Shown here in pieces: positions 54,732 through 61,647 of a stretch of DNA of 64,000 nt. The stretch covers positions 62,001-126,000 of the forward strand of contig CAZSAP010000008.1 in assembly GCA_964604705.1 (NCBI GenBank). The letters are read 5' to 3'. Numbering within the stretch: position 1 is the stretch's first letter; every line of letters starts with the position of its first letter. A program made the translations under genes and the position numbers. The DNA comes from JAAXVQ01 sp964604705 (GTDB taxonomy: Bacteria; Oederibacteriota; JAAXVQ01). The notes beneath the pieces were generated by a model. That model was not told the DNA's origin. It worked only from the letters and a program-made list of their open reading frames with translations, and did not search any database.

Positions 54732-55911
54732 GCTGTTTCACCGATTCGTATAAGTTATCTAAAAAACTATCCATCATGCGGTTCAAGGTTTTCGATTCTA
54801 AGAGAAACGCATCATGTCCATACGAAGATTTAATCTCCACAAAGGAGACATCCTTGTTGTTTTGGCGCATGGCTTTGACCAACTCCCGCGATTGGCTTGA
54901 AGGAAAAAGCCAATCCGAGGTAAACGAAACCACCAAGGTTTTAGCTTGAATCCGTTTGCATGCCTTTTCCAAAGAACCTTCGCCCCAATCGGCGGCGGCA
55001 TTGTAATAATCCATGGCCTTAGTGATATACAAATACGTATTGGCGTCAAAACGCTTAACAAACCGCGATCCCTGAGCATGCAAATAACTCTCAACTTCAA
55101 ATTCTCGCGTAAATAAATAACTGTATTCGGCCTGGTTTTGCAAGCGCCGACCAAATTTTTGATTCATAGACTCTTCCGAAAGGAAGGTAATGTGCCCAAT
55201 CATGCGCGCAATGGCCAAACCGGTTTCGGGAGGAGTATCCGAGCCATAGTAATCTCCGTTTTGCCAATGCGGATCGGAAATAATGGCATGCCGACCGACT
55301 TCATTAAACGCAATGGATTGCGGAGAAAGCCTGGAGGTCGAAGCAATGATCATGGCCGAACGCGTACTTTCAGGGTACCGCAAGATCCACTCTAAAACTT
55401 GCATGCCTCCCATCGATCCGCCGGCCATGGATAATAACTGAGTAATGCCCATTTTATCCAATACCAATTTCTGGACCTTAACCATGTCGGCAATGGTAAC
55501 CATGGGAAACGTCAATCCATACGGCTTACCCGTGGTTGGGTTGATCGAGGCTGGACCCGTCGTCCCTTTGCACCCACCTAAAACATTCATGCAAATCACG
55601 AAATATCGATTGGTATCAAAGGCCTTCCCCGGCCCCACCATAATATCCCACCAACCTGGCTTTGCATCGTCAGGGTGATGGCGGCCTGCAACATGGGCAT
55701 CTCCGGTCCAAGCATGAAGAATCAATATCGCATTATCACGTTTGGTTGAAAGCTCTCCATACGTCTCATACGCAACCGTAATCGGACCGATGCTACGCCC
55801 GCATTCCAGTTGGAGCATCTCGGGTGGATGTGCCACCGTCATGGTTTTGGTTTCCACAATGCCCACGGAACCGGTTTGAGCTTCGGCATGTGCTTTTGAT
55901 TCAGCCGTCAT
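54724..55911 (-). CDS. metX: Homoserine O-acyltransferase
   Basis: 395 residues from ATG 55911, preceded by GGGAG. It is an alpha/beta hydrolase that acylates homoserine, the first committed step of methionine synthesis. LHAWTGDAHVAG (oxyanion area), MAGGSMGGMQVLEW with the nucleophile Ser, the late Asp in VSFTSDWLFPSSQSRE and SSYGHDAFLLE with the catalytic His are all present. Whether acetyl- or succinyl-CoA is used cannot be settled by eye. A SAM-I riboswitch controls it. Confidence 0.96.
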   Translation of the reverse strand: MTAESKAHAEAQTGSVGIVETKTMTVAHPPEMLQLECGRSIGPITVAYETYGELSTKRDNAILILHAWTGDAHVAGRHHPDDAKPGWWDIMVGPGKAFDTNRYFVICMNVLGGCKGTTGPASINPTTGKPYGLTFPMVTIADMVKVQKLVLDKMGITQLLSMAGGSMGGMQVLEWILRYPESTRSAMIIASTSRLSPQSIAFNEVGRHAIISDPHWQNGDYYGSDTPPETGLAIARMIGHITFLSEESMNQKFGRRLQNQAEYSYLFTREFEVESYLHAQGSRFVKRFDANTYLYITKAMDYYNAAADWGEGSLEKACKRIQAKTLVVSFTSDWLFPSSQSRELVKAMRQNNKDVSFVEIKSSYGHDAFLLESKTLNRMMDSFLDNLYESVKQHD

Positions 55912-55943
55912 CCCCACTCACTCCCTTTGCTTAAAACACCCTG

Positions 55944-56111
55944 TAATAAAAAAGCCTCTCCGCCTTGAGCAGAGAGGCTTGTAACAACCAACATCAAGCA
56001 CTCCTTATCGCTCAGCCATGGCTGCAGAAGTTGGCACCAGTGATTTTTACACAAGGTAAAAACCGGTTGCCGTGGCGTCCTCGGGTCCGTCCCTCGGCCA
56101 CTCTGGATAAG
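55944..56111 (-). promoter_or_regulatory. SAM-I (S-box) riboswitch with terminator
   Basis: On the minus strand the aptamer runs from CTTATCC (56111) to GATAAG (ending near 56004), which pair as P1. The conserved core elements are present: CAGAGTGGCCGAGGGAC, CCGAGGACGCCACGGCAACC and GGTGCCAACTTCTGCAG. It is followed by a terminator stem AAGCCTCTC/GAGAGGCTT (55952-55980) and a T run, ending about 33 bases before metX. SAM binding would favour the terminator and switch the operon off. Confidence 0.95.
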
Positions 56112-56152
56112 GAAAGACCGCCGAATATCAACTGGCGGCCTTCATGGTTTGT

Positions 56153-56181
56153 AGCATAGCAAATGCACTTGGGGTTGGCAA
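56153..56181 (-). promoter_or_regulatory. Sigma-70 promoter of the metX transcript
   Basis: On the minus strand TTGCCA (56176-56181), a 17-base spacer and TATGCT (56153-56158), about 40 bases before the riboswitch P1. Confidence 0.65.
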
Positions 56182-56212
56182 GTTTTTTTACTCCACCGGT
56201 TTTTCAGTGAAT

Positions 56213-56815
56213 TTAATTGGCCGAGACACGTACATTCATCCGCGTTTCAAAATGCTTCCGTCGATGCCAACGGGGTTTGAAACCCGTCAAAGGCCACCAC
56301 GAGGTGTCAAGCAACGTCGTGTCTCCGAGGGTGCTTTGATGGGATGCAAAATAGCGGATCTTATCGTGAACCGAAGTCTCGTCATGCACCCAGGCTGCCA
56401 CCTCATCCGAATGGACCAACACCCGATGCGCCATTTCCAGACAAGCCCAAGCCCGCAACTTTTGGCCTATACGTCGGTACCAAGGACCTGCATACCGCTG
56501 GGGTTGAAACACCGAAACAATCACTCTGTGTTTTCGGAACCAGCGCGCAAGCAAGACGGCCAACCCAACCTTGGCATACAAATTAAAATCCACCAGAATG
56601 ACCGCAGTCGGTGCGGTCATTAATTTCATAAAATACATTCCATTGGCCAACCAAGGGTGGCGTTGTGTCCAAGCGGGGAGGCAATCATCATAGATCACCT
56701 GAACCGGTACATTTCTATCATCCAAGAAAAAAAGCATATCCATGTACAAACGTTCGTCCTCGGAGACTGGATTTCCTGATTTGGATAAAAGTGCGACATA
56801 ATGATTATCTCTCAT
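56213..56815 (-). CDS. Glycosyltransferase-like N-terminal domain protein
   Basis: 200 residues from ATG 56815 (GGAAGGA upstream). The sequence has the alternating strand/helix pattern of a GT-B N-terminal domain: MYFMKLMTAPTAVILVDFN, VIVSVFQPQRYAGPWYRR, AHRVLVHSDEVAAWV. The nucleotide-sugar-binding C-terminal domain (EX7E region) of GT4-type enzymes is absent, so the protein is about half the usual length. It could be a remnant or a stand-alone acceptor-binding domain. No polysaccharide genes are adjacent. Confidence 0.6.
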   Translation of the reverse strand: MRDNHYVALLSKSGNPVSEDERLYMDMLFFLDDRNVPVQVIYDDCLPAWTQRHPWLANGMYFMKLMTAPTAVILVDFNLYAKVGLAVLLARWFRKHRVIVSVFQPQRYAGPWYRRIGQKLRAWACLEMAHRVLVHSDEVAAWVHDETSVHDKIRYFASHQSTLGDTTLLDTSWWPLTGFKPRWHRRKHFETRMNVRVSAN

Positions 56816-57010
56816 GAACGAATCCTTCCTGCATGACGCCATGGCCTTTTTCCGGTTGTATTGGTGTGAACGGGAAACGGGTGGGGTTCTTGAATAGTGG
56901 GTAACTGGTTGTTTGCATGATCCCTACCTGGTTAATCCCCCCACCTATACTATCGGCGAGAATGTCTAAATACTTTACCTCTGCCTGTTCGGTTTCCCCT
57001 GGGTAGGGAC

Positions 57011-57039
57011 TTGCACAGCCACGGCAACTGGAGTATGAT
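57011..57039 (+). promoter_or_regulatory. Possible promoter of rhomboid gene
   Basis: TTGCAC (57011-57016), a 17-base spacer and TATGAT (57034-57039), about 50 bases before the ATG. The -35 match is weak. The rest of 56816-57010 shows nothing recognisable. Confidence 0.4.
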
Positions 57040-57089
57040 GTCGCGCAACAGTACCATCAACCTTTAACGTTCCATCAGGAGTTTGTGTT

Positions 57090-57950
57090 ATGCCGACATA
57101 TTATTATTCCAATTATTCTTCCTCCCAAAACAGCGGAACCTTTGGTCGTACCTGGACCCCTGCGGTTAAAGCGCTCATTTTGACCAATGTCGTGGTATTT
57201 ATTTTGCAAGCGTTCTTCCCGCGTAACGAATGGTTCGCAATGCTCAGTCTACAATTGCCGGAAATGATCTCCCAAAACCGTTACTGGCAACCCTTTTCTT
57301 ATTTATTTTTGCACGGAGGATTCTGGCATCTTTTTTTCAACATGTTCACGCTTTGGATGTTTGGCTGTGAAGTGGAAGCCGTCCTAGGAACACCACGTTT
57401 TCTCGCGTATTATCTGCTTACCGGCATTGGTGCCGGATGGTGTGTGGCCGGGGTGGGACACCTTTTTCACGAAACCAGCTTGACCGTCGGAGCCTCGGGT
57501 GCCATTTTCGGGATCCTTATTGCTTATGGAATTCTTTTTGCAGAACGTGTGCTCACCCTCTTGGTTTTTTTCATTATTCCGGTTCAAATGAAAGCCAAAA
57601 CCATGGTATGGGTATTTGCAGCCATTGAATTCGTGGCCGGTGTCAGCAATGCCTTCAGTCAAGTTTCACATCTTGCCCACTTGAGTGGTTTGTTCATAGG
57701 CTTTCTTTTCTTCTGGTTCACTCGACCTGCCTTTCGCGCCAGTCTCAACCCCTGGAAAGAATTCAAATGGTGGCACTTGCGCAAGCGGGTACGCACCATT
57801 ACGCCCCGCGAAAACCCCGAATTATACGTGGAGGAAATCTTAGAAAAAATCTCCAAACAGGGAATCGGGGCCTTGTCCGCTCGCGAACGTGAAATCATGG
57901 CGCAAGCAGCCAAGCGCAGACAACGTAATGACTGGCCCGGAAACAACTGA
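57090..57950 (+). CDS. Rhomboid-family intramembrane serine protease
   Basis: 286 residues, with AGGAG before the ATG. Six transmembrane helices. HGGFWHLFFNMFTLWMFG gives the conserved HxxxN, TVGASGAIFGIL the catalytic Ser in GxSG, and SHLAHLSGLFIGFLF the catalytic His. The N-terminus is Tyr/Ser-rich and cytosolic. The C-terminal 85 residues are a basic, helical tail (IGALSARERE), found in many rhomboids of environmental bacteria. It cleaves membrane proteins within the bilayer; the substrate is unknown. Confidence 0.95.
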   Translation: MPTYYYSNYSSSQNSGTFGRTWTPAVKALILTNVVVFILQAFFPRNEWFAMLSLQLPEMISQNRYWQPFSYLFLHGGFWHLFFNMFTLWMFGCEVEAVLGTPRFLAYYLLTGIGAGWCVAGVGHLFHETSLTVGASGAIFGILIAYGILFAERVLTLLVFFIIPVQMKAKTMVWVFAAIEFVAGVSNAFSQVSHLAHLSGLFIGFLFFWFTRPAFRASLNPWKEFKWWHLRKRVRTITPRENPELYVEEILEKISKQGIGALSAREREIMAQAAKRRQRNDWPGNN

Positions 57951-57977
57951 CCCCAACCCTATCCCATAATAAAACAA

Positions 57978-58012
57978 AAGCCCACATCCTAGTAGACGTG
58001 GGCTTTTTTTAT
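57978..58012. terminator. Bidirectional terminator
   Basis: Stem AAGCCCAC/GTGGGCTT with flanking A and T runs lies between the converging rhomboid and lipoprotein genes. Confidence 0.8.
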
Positions 58013-58030
58013 TATTAAGAGAACCTGTTT

Positions 58031-58996
58031 TTATGCCGCCGAACGACGTTTGCGCTTAGTGGAACCATGCTCCGCATCCAGACGGACAGTTTTCACCGTA
58101 GCCCGTCCAATGCGTAAGGCCGCTTTCTTAGGCGCCTTGCGTATCGCCATTTGCGTCTTCACGGTTTTTTGGACCTTAACCGTCGTGGTTACAGTTTTGC
58201 GTCGAGTCTTTGTTTTCACCACACTTTCCGGTAGTTCGGTCTCTTTATTCACAGCTGCAACCGGTTCTGCATTTGTCATCGTTTCGAGATCCGAAGAGGA
58301 TTGAGGCGCCACTTTGTGCATGGGTATCTCCGAAGACCTAGCCGGTGTTACCGACTCTGTGGCCGACCTTTCCTCTGAACTTCTCGCCAGACGGTCCGAG
58401 GATCGCGGTTGACGCTCACGTGTTTGCTTGAACCAAAAAACAATCCCGGTAATCAATAAAAACAAACCTGCCCCAACGAAGAAACGCGTTACAGAAATCC
58501 CGCTACGCGATCCTCCAGATGGCTCTCCTGCCTGACCAACCAAACCCGATCCATCATTTCCTGCTTGCATAGCTGGAATAGGCGTTGGGGTCCAAAAAGA
58601 CCCTGGGGTAGGCTGACTTCCAATGGCTTGCGGCGGTGTCGAATTTTCAGATACAATCACAGCCGTAGGTTCGATTCGAAACAAATCCTTGTCACCGGAA
58701 ACATGAACGACGGATTGATTGGATCCTCCCACTGTCTGTGAAGTTGCATTTGCATGTTTGTGGCGTCCATTTTGCCCATGTTGATTCTTCCCAGGAGCGG
58801 GCGTTACGGTTGGGGTAGGCGTATACGTCTGGGTTTCCACGGGCGTTGTCACAGGTGGTGGCGTAGGGGTCAGCGTCGGTAGCGGTGTTACCTGCATCCA
58901 CGTATCGGATTTAACAATTTGTTTGGTCGGTGCACAGGCCAACATACAACATACGGCGATCCCTAATCCGCCCCAAGCGATTCGTGAAATATGCAT
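58031..58996 (-). CDS. Thr/Pro-rich lipoprotein with internal membrane helix and basic tail
   Basis: 321 residues. A signal with lipobox LACA (Cys about residue 21) is followed by a Pro/Thr-rich stretch (TPLPTLTPTPPP...). A low-complexity segment, a strong membrane helix (FFVGAGLFLLITGIVFWF, about residues 170-188) and 130 residues ending in a Lys/Arg-rich tail (TVKVQKTVKTQMAIRKAPKK) complete it. If lipidated, the protein would be anchored at the N-terminus and cross the membrane once, putting the basic tail in the cytoplasm. I recognise no family. It lies 15 bases downstream of the NtrC-type regulator and may be cotranscribed. Confidence 0.72.
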   Translation of the reverse strand: MHISRIAWGGLGIAVCCMLACAPTKQIVKSDTWMQVTPLPTLTPTPPPVTTPVETQTYTPTPTVTPAPGKNQHGQNGRHKHANATSQTVGGSNQSVVHVSGDKDLFRIEPTAVIVSENSTPPQAIGSQPTPGSFWTPTPIPAMQAGNDGSGLVGQAGEPSGGSRSGISVTRFFVGAGLFLLITGIVFWFKQTRERQPRSSDRLARSSEERSATESVTPARSSEIPMHKVAPQSSSDLETMTNAEPVAAVNKETELPESVVKTKTRRKTVTTTVKVQKTVKTQMAIRKAPKKAALRIGRATVKTVRLDAEHGSTKRKRRSAA

Positions 58997-59011
58997 GATC
59001 CCCCCTAACCT

Positions 59012-60415
59012 CTACCCGATTTGATATTCCTTCATCTTATTGTACAGAGTCTTATAATCAATTTCCAAACGTTTGGCTGTTAATACTCGGTTCCACCGCA
59101 TCGCCTCCAGGGTCTGGACAATCACTTGACGTTCCACTCGAGCCGTTTCCTGCTTGACCAATTCTTTAAGTGAAAGGCCAGCGGCTGTGTCGAGTGAAAA
59201 CACCTGAACTCCCAAGGTTTCCATGGGTGCCGCCTGTGAAAGCAAGGCATCCGAGAGATGATGCTTTTCAATTGAAGCATCGGCTAAGACCACGCCCCGC
59301 TTCATAATATTTTCCAACTCACGCACATTGCCAGGCCAACTGTAGCTTGTGAACAGCGACATAACTTCCGGAGAAACACTTTGCACTTTCTTATTGAACT
59401 TGCGGTTAAATAGGTCTAAAAAGTGTTTGACCAACAAGACGATGTCCCCACGCCGCTCGCGCAAGGGTGGCAGACGTAACATGAATTCGTTAATTCGAAA
59501 AAACAAATCTTCGCGAAACTGACCATCTTTGATATGTTTTTCCAAATCCACATTCGTGGCACTGATCAGGTTGGCTTGGAAAGCTATTTCCGATTTCCCA
59601 CCCAAACGTCGAAAGGTTCGTTCTTGTATGGCTCGCAACAATTTCATCTGGACTGCCATGGGCAAATTCCCGATTTCATCTAAAAACAAAGTGCCTTTTC
59701 CAGCTTGTTCGAACCTACCAATTTTCTGGGCATACGCACCTGTAAAGGCGCCACGTTCGTATCCAAACAATTCACTTTCCACCAAGGTTTCCGGCAAAGC
59801 CGCACAATCCACGGCAACAAACGGTTCAGCGGCTCTTTGACTGAGCGCATGCAAGGCCCGTGCCGTGAGTTCCTTCCCGGTTCCGGATTCTCCGCGAATC
59901 AATACGGTTAAATTATGCTGAGCGATTTGAGCAATGGTGCGTTGCAGTTCTTGCATAGCCGAGGACTCACCCAGCATTTGATCGGGGCTTTGTTGGATCT
60001 CGATTTGAGTTTTAAGGGTTTCGATTTCCTGCTGCAGTTCGAGGGATTTCAAAGCATTGCTGACGGTGATTAAAAGTTCATCCATGTTAATGGGTTTGGC
60101 GAGGAAATCGTACGCACCCAATTTCATGCATTTCACCGCTGTATCGACATCCCCAAACGCCGAGAGGATAATAGCCTGCGCTTCAGGCTGTTGATTGCGA
60201 ATTTCCTGCAACACCGCCAACCCATCCATGGGTTGCATGCGAATGTCCAAAAGATAAAGATCAAACCGTTGCTCGCGGCTTAAGGTCACAGCTTTAGGGC
60301 CATCGTTGGTTACCGACGGGTGGTAGCCGGCCGAGGTCAATGCCTGTGAAATGTACAGGCAATGTTCGGGTTCGTCATCCACGATTAAAATCCGTTTGGG
60401 TCGAGCCACGCCCAT
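59012..60415 (-). CDS. Sigma-54-dependent response regulator (NtrC family)
   Basis: 467 residues from ATG 60415, with GGGGG four bases upstream; a longer frame reaches into the tRNA region and is not credible. Residues 1-120 are a receiver (IVDDEPEH, phospho-Asp in LYLLDIRMQPMDG, LSAFGDV, FLAKPIN). Residues 150-390 are an AAA+ domain with GESGTGKE, the sigma-54-contacting GAFTGA and LFLDEIGNLP. A Fis-type HTH follows (LEAMRWNRVLTAKRLEIDYKTLYNKMKEY). It activates sigma-54 promoters; the hsp20 promoter at 51838 is one candidate in the window. No sensor kinase is adjacent. Confidence 0.96.
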   Translation of the reverse strand: MGVARPKRILIVDDEPEHCLYISQALTSAGYHPSVTNDGPKAVTLSREQRFDLYLLDIRMQPMDGLAVLQEIRNQQPEAQAIILSAFGDVDTAVKCMKLGAYDFLAKPINMDELLITVSNALKSLELQQEIETLKTQIEIQQSPDQMLGESSAMQELQRTIAQIAQHNLTVLIRGESGTGKELTARALHALSQRAAEPFVAVDCAALPETLVESELFGYERGAFTGAYAQKIGRFEQAGKGTLFLDEIGNLPMAVQMKLLRAIQERTFRRLGGKSEIAFQANLISATNVDLEKHIKDGQFREDLFFRINEFMLRLPPLRERRGDIVLLVKHFLDLFNRKFNKKVQSVSPEVMSLFTSYSWPGNVRELENIMKRGVVLADASIEKHHLSDALLSQAAPMETLGVQVFSLDTAAGLSLKELVKQETARVERQVIVQTLEAMRWNRVLTAKRLEIDYKTLYNKMKEYQIG

Positions 60416-60496
60416 AGAGCCCCCTTGAAGCGGATGAATGCTCAATCCCGTATTGTATGCATGAGCGTTTCGGATGGCAAGAGGTTTTATCAGTGA

Positions 60497-60532
60497 AAAA
60501 AAGCCCACGGTGCAAACGCAACCGTGGGCTTC
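60497..60532 (-). terminator. Intrinsic terminator after tRNA-Cys
   Basis: An 11-base-pair stem AAGCCCACGGT/ACCGTGGGCTT, then seven T on the minus strand, directly after the tRNA 3' end. Confidence 0.88.
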
Positions 60533-60539
60533 CAAACCT

Positions 60540-60613
60540 TGGAGGCGGCACTCGGAGTCGAACCGAGGATGAGGGTTTTGCAGACCCTAGCCTTACCGTT
60601 TGGCGATGCCGCC
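60540..60613 (-). tRNA. tRNA-Cys (GCA), CCA encoded
   Basis: 74 bases. The acceptor stem GGCGGCA pairs with TGCCGCC. The anticodon loop CTGCAAA gives GCA, and the T arm reads GGTTCGACTCC. Discriminator T and a genomically encoded CCA follow. Confidence 0.96.
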
Positions 60614-60643
60614 CTTTCCAACAAAAAAGGGCTTCTAAGAAAA

Positions 60644-60671
60644 TTGCCGGCTCCACAAAGAGAGCCGGCAA
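60644..60671 (-). terminator. Hairpin between the two tRNAs
   Basis: A ten-base-pair stem TTGCCGGCTC/GAGCCGGCAA, followed on the minus strand by TTTTCTT. It could partly terminate or act as a processing signal in the Gly-Cys transcript. Confidence 0.6.
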
Positions 60672-60681
60672 TGCGATAGTC

Positions 60682-60756
60682 TGGAGCGGGAAATGGGACT
60701 TGAACCCACGACATCTACCTTGGCAAGGTAGCGCTCTACCACTGAGCTATTCCCGC
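60682..60756 (-). tRNA. tRNA-Gly (GCC), CCA encoded
   Basis: 75 bases. The acceptor stem GCGGGAA pairs with TTCCCGC. D arm AGCTCAGTGGTAGAGC, anticodon loop TTGCCAA with GCC, T arm GGGTTCAAGTCC. TCCA closes the gene. Confidence 0.97.
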
Positions 60757-60810
60757 AAAAACGGCGGTATTCTATCGAAACCGGGACCTTCTGTCAAGCT
60801 TAAAGATGCG

Positions 60811-61629
60811 CTATTTTTTCAAACCCAAATCTCCGCCCACCCCATCTACAACATCCTCGTCGACATGATCCTTCTTAACCAAGAAACTTTCCAAAAGCGA
60901 ATTGTCGCAAATGGTATTCACCAAACGCGGTACACCGCGCGAAAACTGAAATATTTTTTTAAACGCGCCCGGTGTAAACACGTCTCGCTCACACCCGACA
61001 ATGTGCAACCGATGCTTGATGTATTCGGTCACGGCGGCTTCTTGCAGACTCTGCAACGTAAATTTCAAGGCAATCCGTTGTTGCAACGGTGGGTCCAATG
61101 CGATGTTTTGTTCTAAATCCGAAAGACCAATTAGCGTGATGGAAAGCAACTTCTGGCCCGGCGCCTCTAAATTCAGAAGCCCACGGAATTCCTCGAAGAT
61201 TTCACGTGTCACCAACATATTGGCCTCATCGATGATCACTGCGGCCTTACGACCTTGCTCGTAAATTTCCATCAACCGTTCGTACAGAGCCGGCAAGATT
61301 GTGGACTTCTTGTCGCCGGGATCCTTGGCCCCCAGTTGCAAGGCAATCTTGCGCAATAACCACTCCGCGGTAACTTCCGAGTGAACAATAACCATCAAGG
61401 CGGCTTCGTAACTCTTATCCGCTTCCAAATTCTCCAAAAGCTTCCGGGCCAACAACGTCTTCCCACACCCGATGTCCCCCACCATGACCGCCAAGCCTTT
61501 CATGGTGCTGATGCAATGCATCAATCGAACCAAAGCCTCCGAGTGCTGACGGCTTTCATAAAAAAAACGCGACTCAGGTGCATTGGAAAAGGGTTGTTGA
61601 GAAAAACCAAAAAACGCCTCGTAACTCAA
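60811..61629 (-). CDS. ExeA/GspA-like AAA ATPase
   Basis: 272 residues from TTG 61629, which has AGGAGG nine bases upstream; no ATG fits. It opens with the family hallmark YEAFFGFSQQPFSNAPE. Walker A is GDIGCGKT and Walker B AAVIIDEAN, with a GLSDLEQNIALDPPLQQRI sensor region. ExeA-type ATPases serve type II secretion or cell-wall remodelling; shorter relatives without a peptidoglycan-binding domain, like this one, are often in pilus or exopolysaccharide clusters. It follows the TPR gene by 18 bases and is likely cotranscribed with it. Confidence 0.9.
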   Translation of the reverse strand: MSYEAFFGFSQQPFSNAPESRFFYESRQHSEALVRLMHCISTMKGLAVMVGDIGCGKTLLARKLLENLEADKSYEAALMVIVHSEVTAEWLLRKIALQLGAKDPGDKKSTILPALYERLMEIYEQGRKAAVIIDEANMLVTREIFEEFRGLLNLEAPGQKLLSITLIGLSDLEQNIALDPPLQQRIALKFTLQSLQEAAVTEYIKHRLHIVGCERDVFTPGAFKKIFQFSRGVPRLVNTICDNSLLESFLVKKDHVDEDVVDGVGGDLGLKK

Positions 61630-61647
61630 AGTCTTTCGCCTCCTGCG

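Noticed and set aside
60416..60535. Longer N-terminus for the NtrC-type regulator
   Set aside because: It would extend through the tRNA-Cys terminator; the ATG at 60415 has a good ribosome site and starts the receiver domain correctly.
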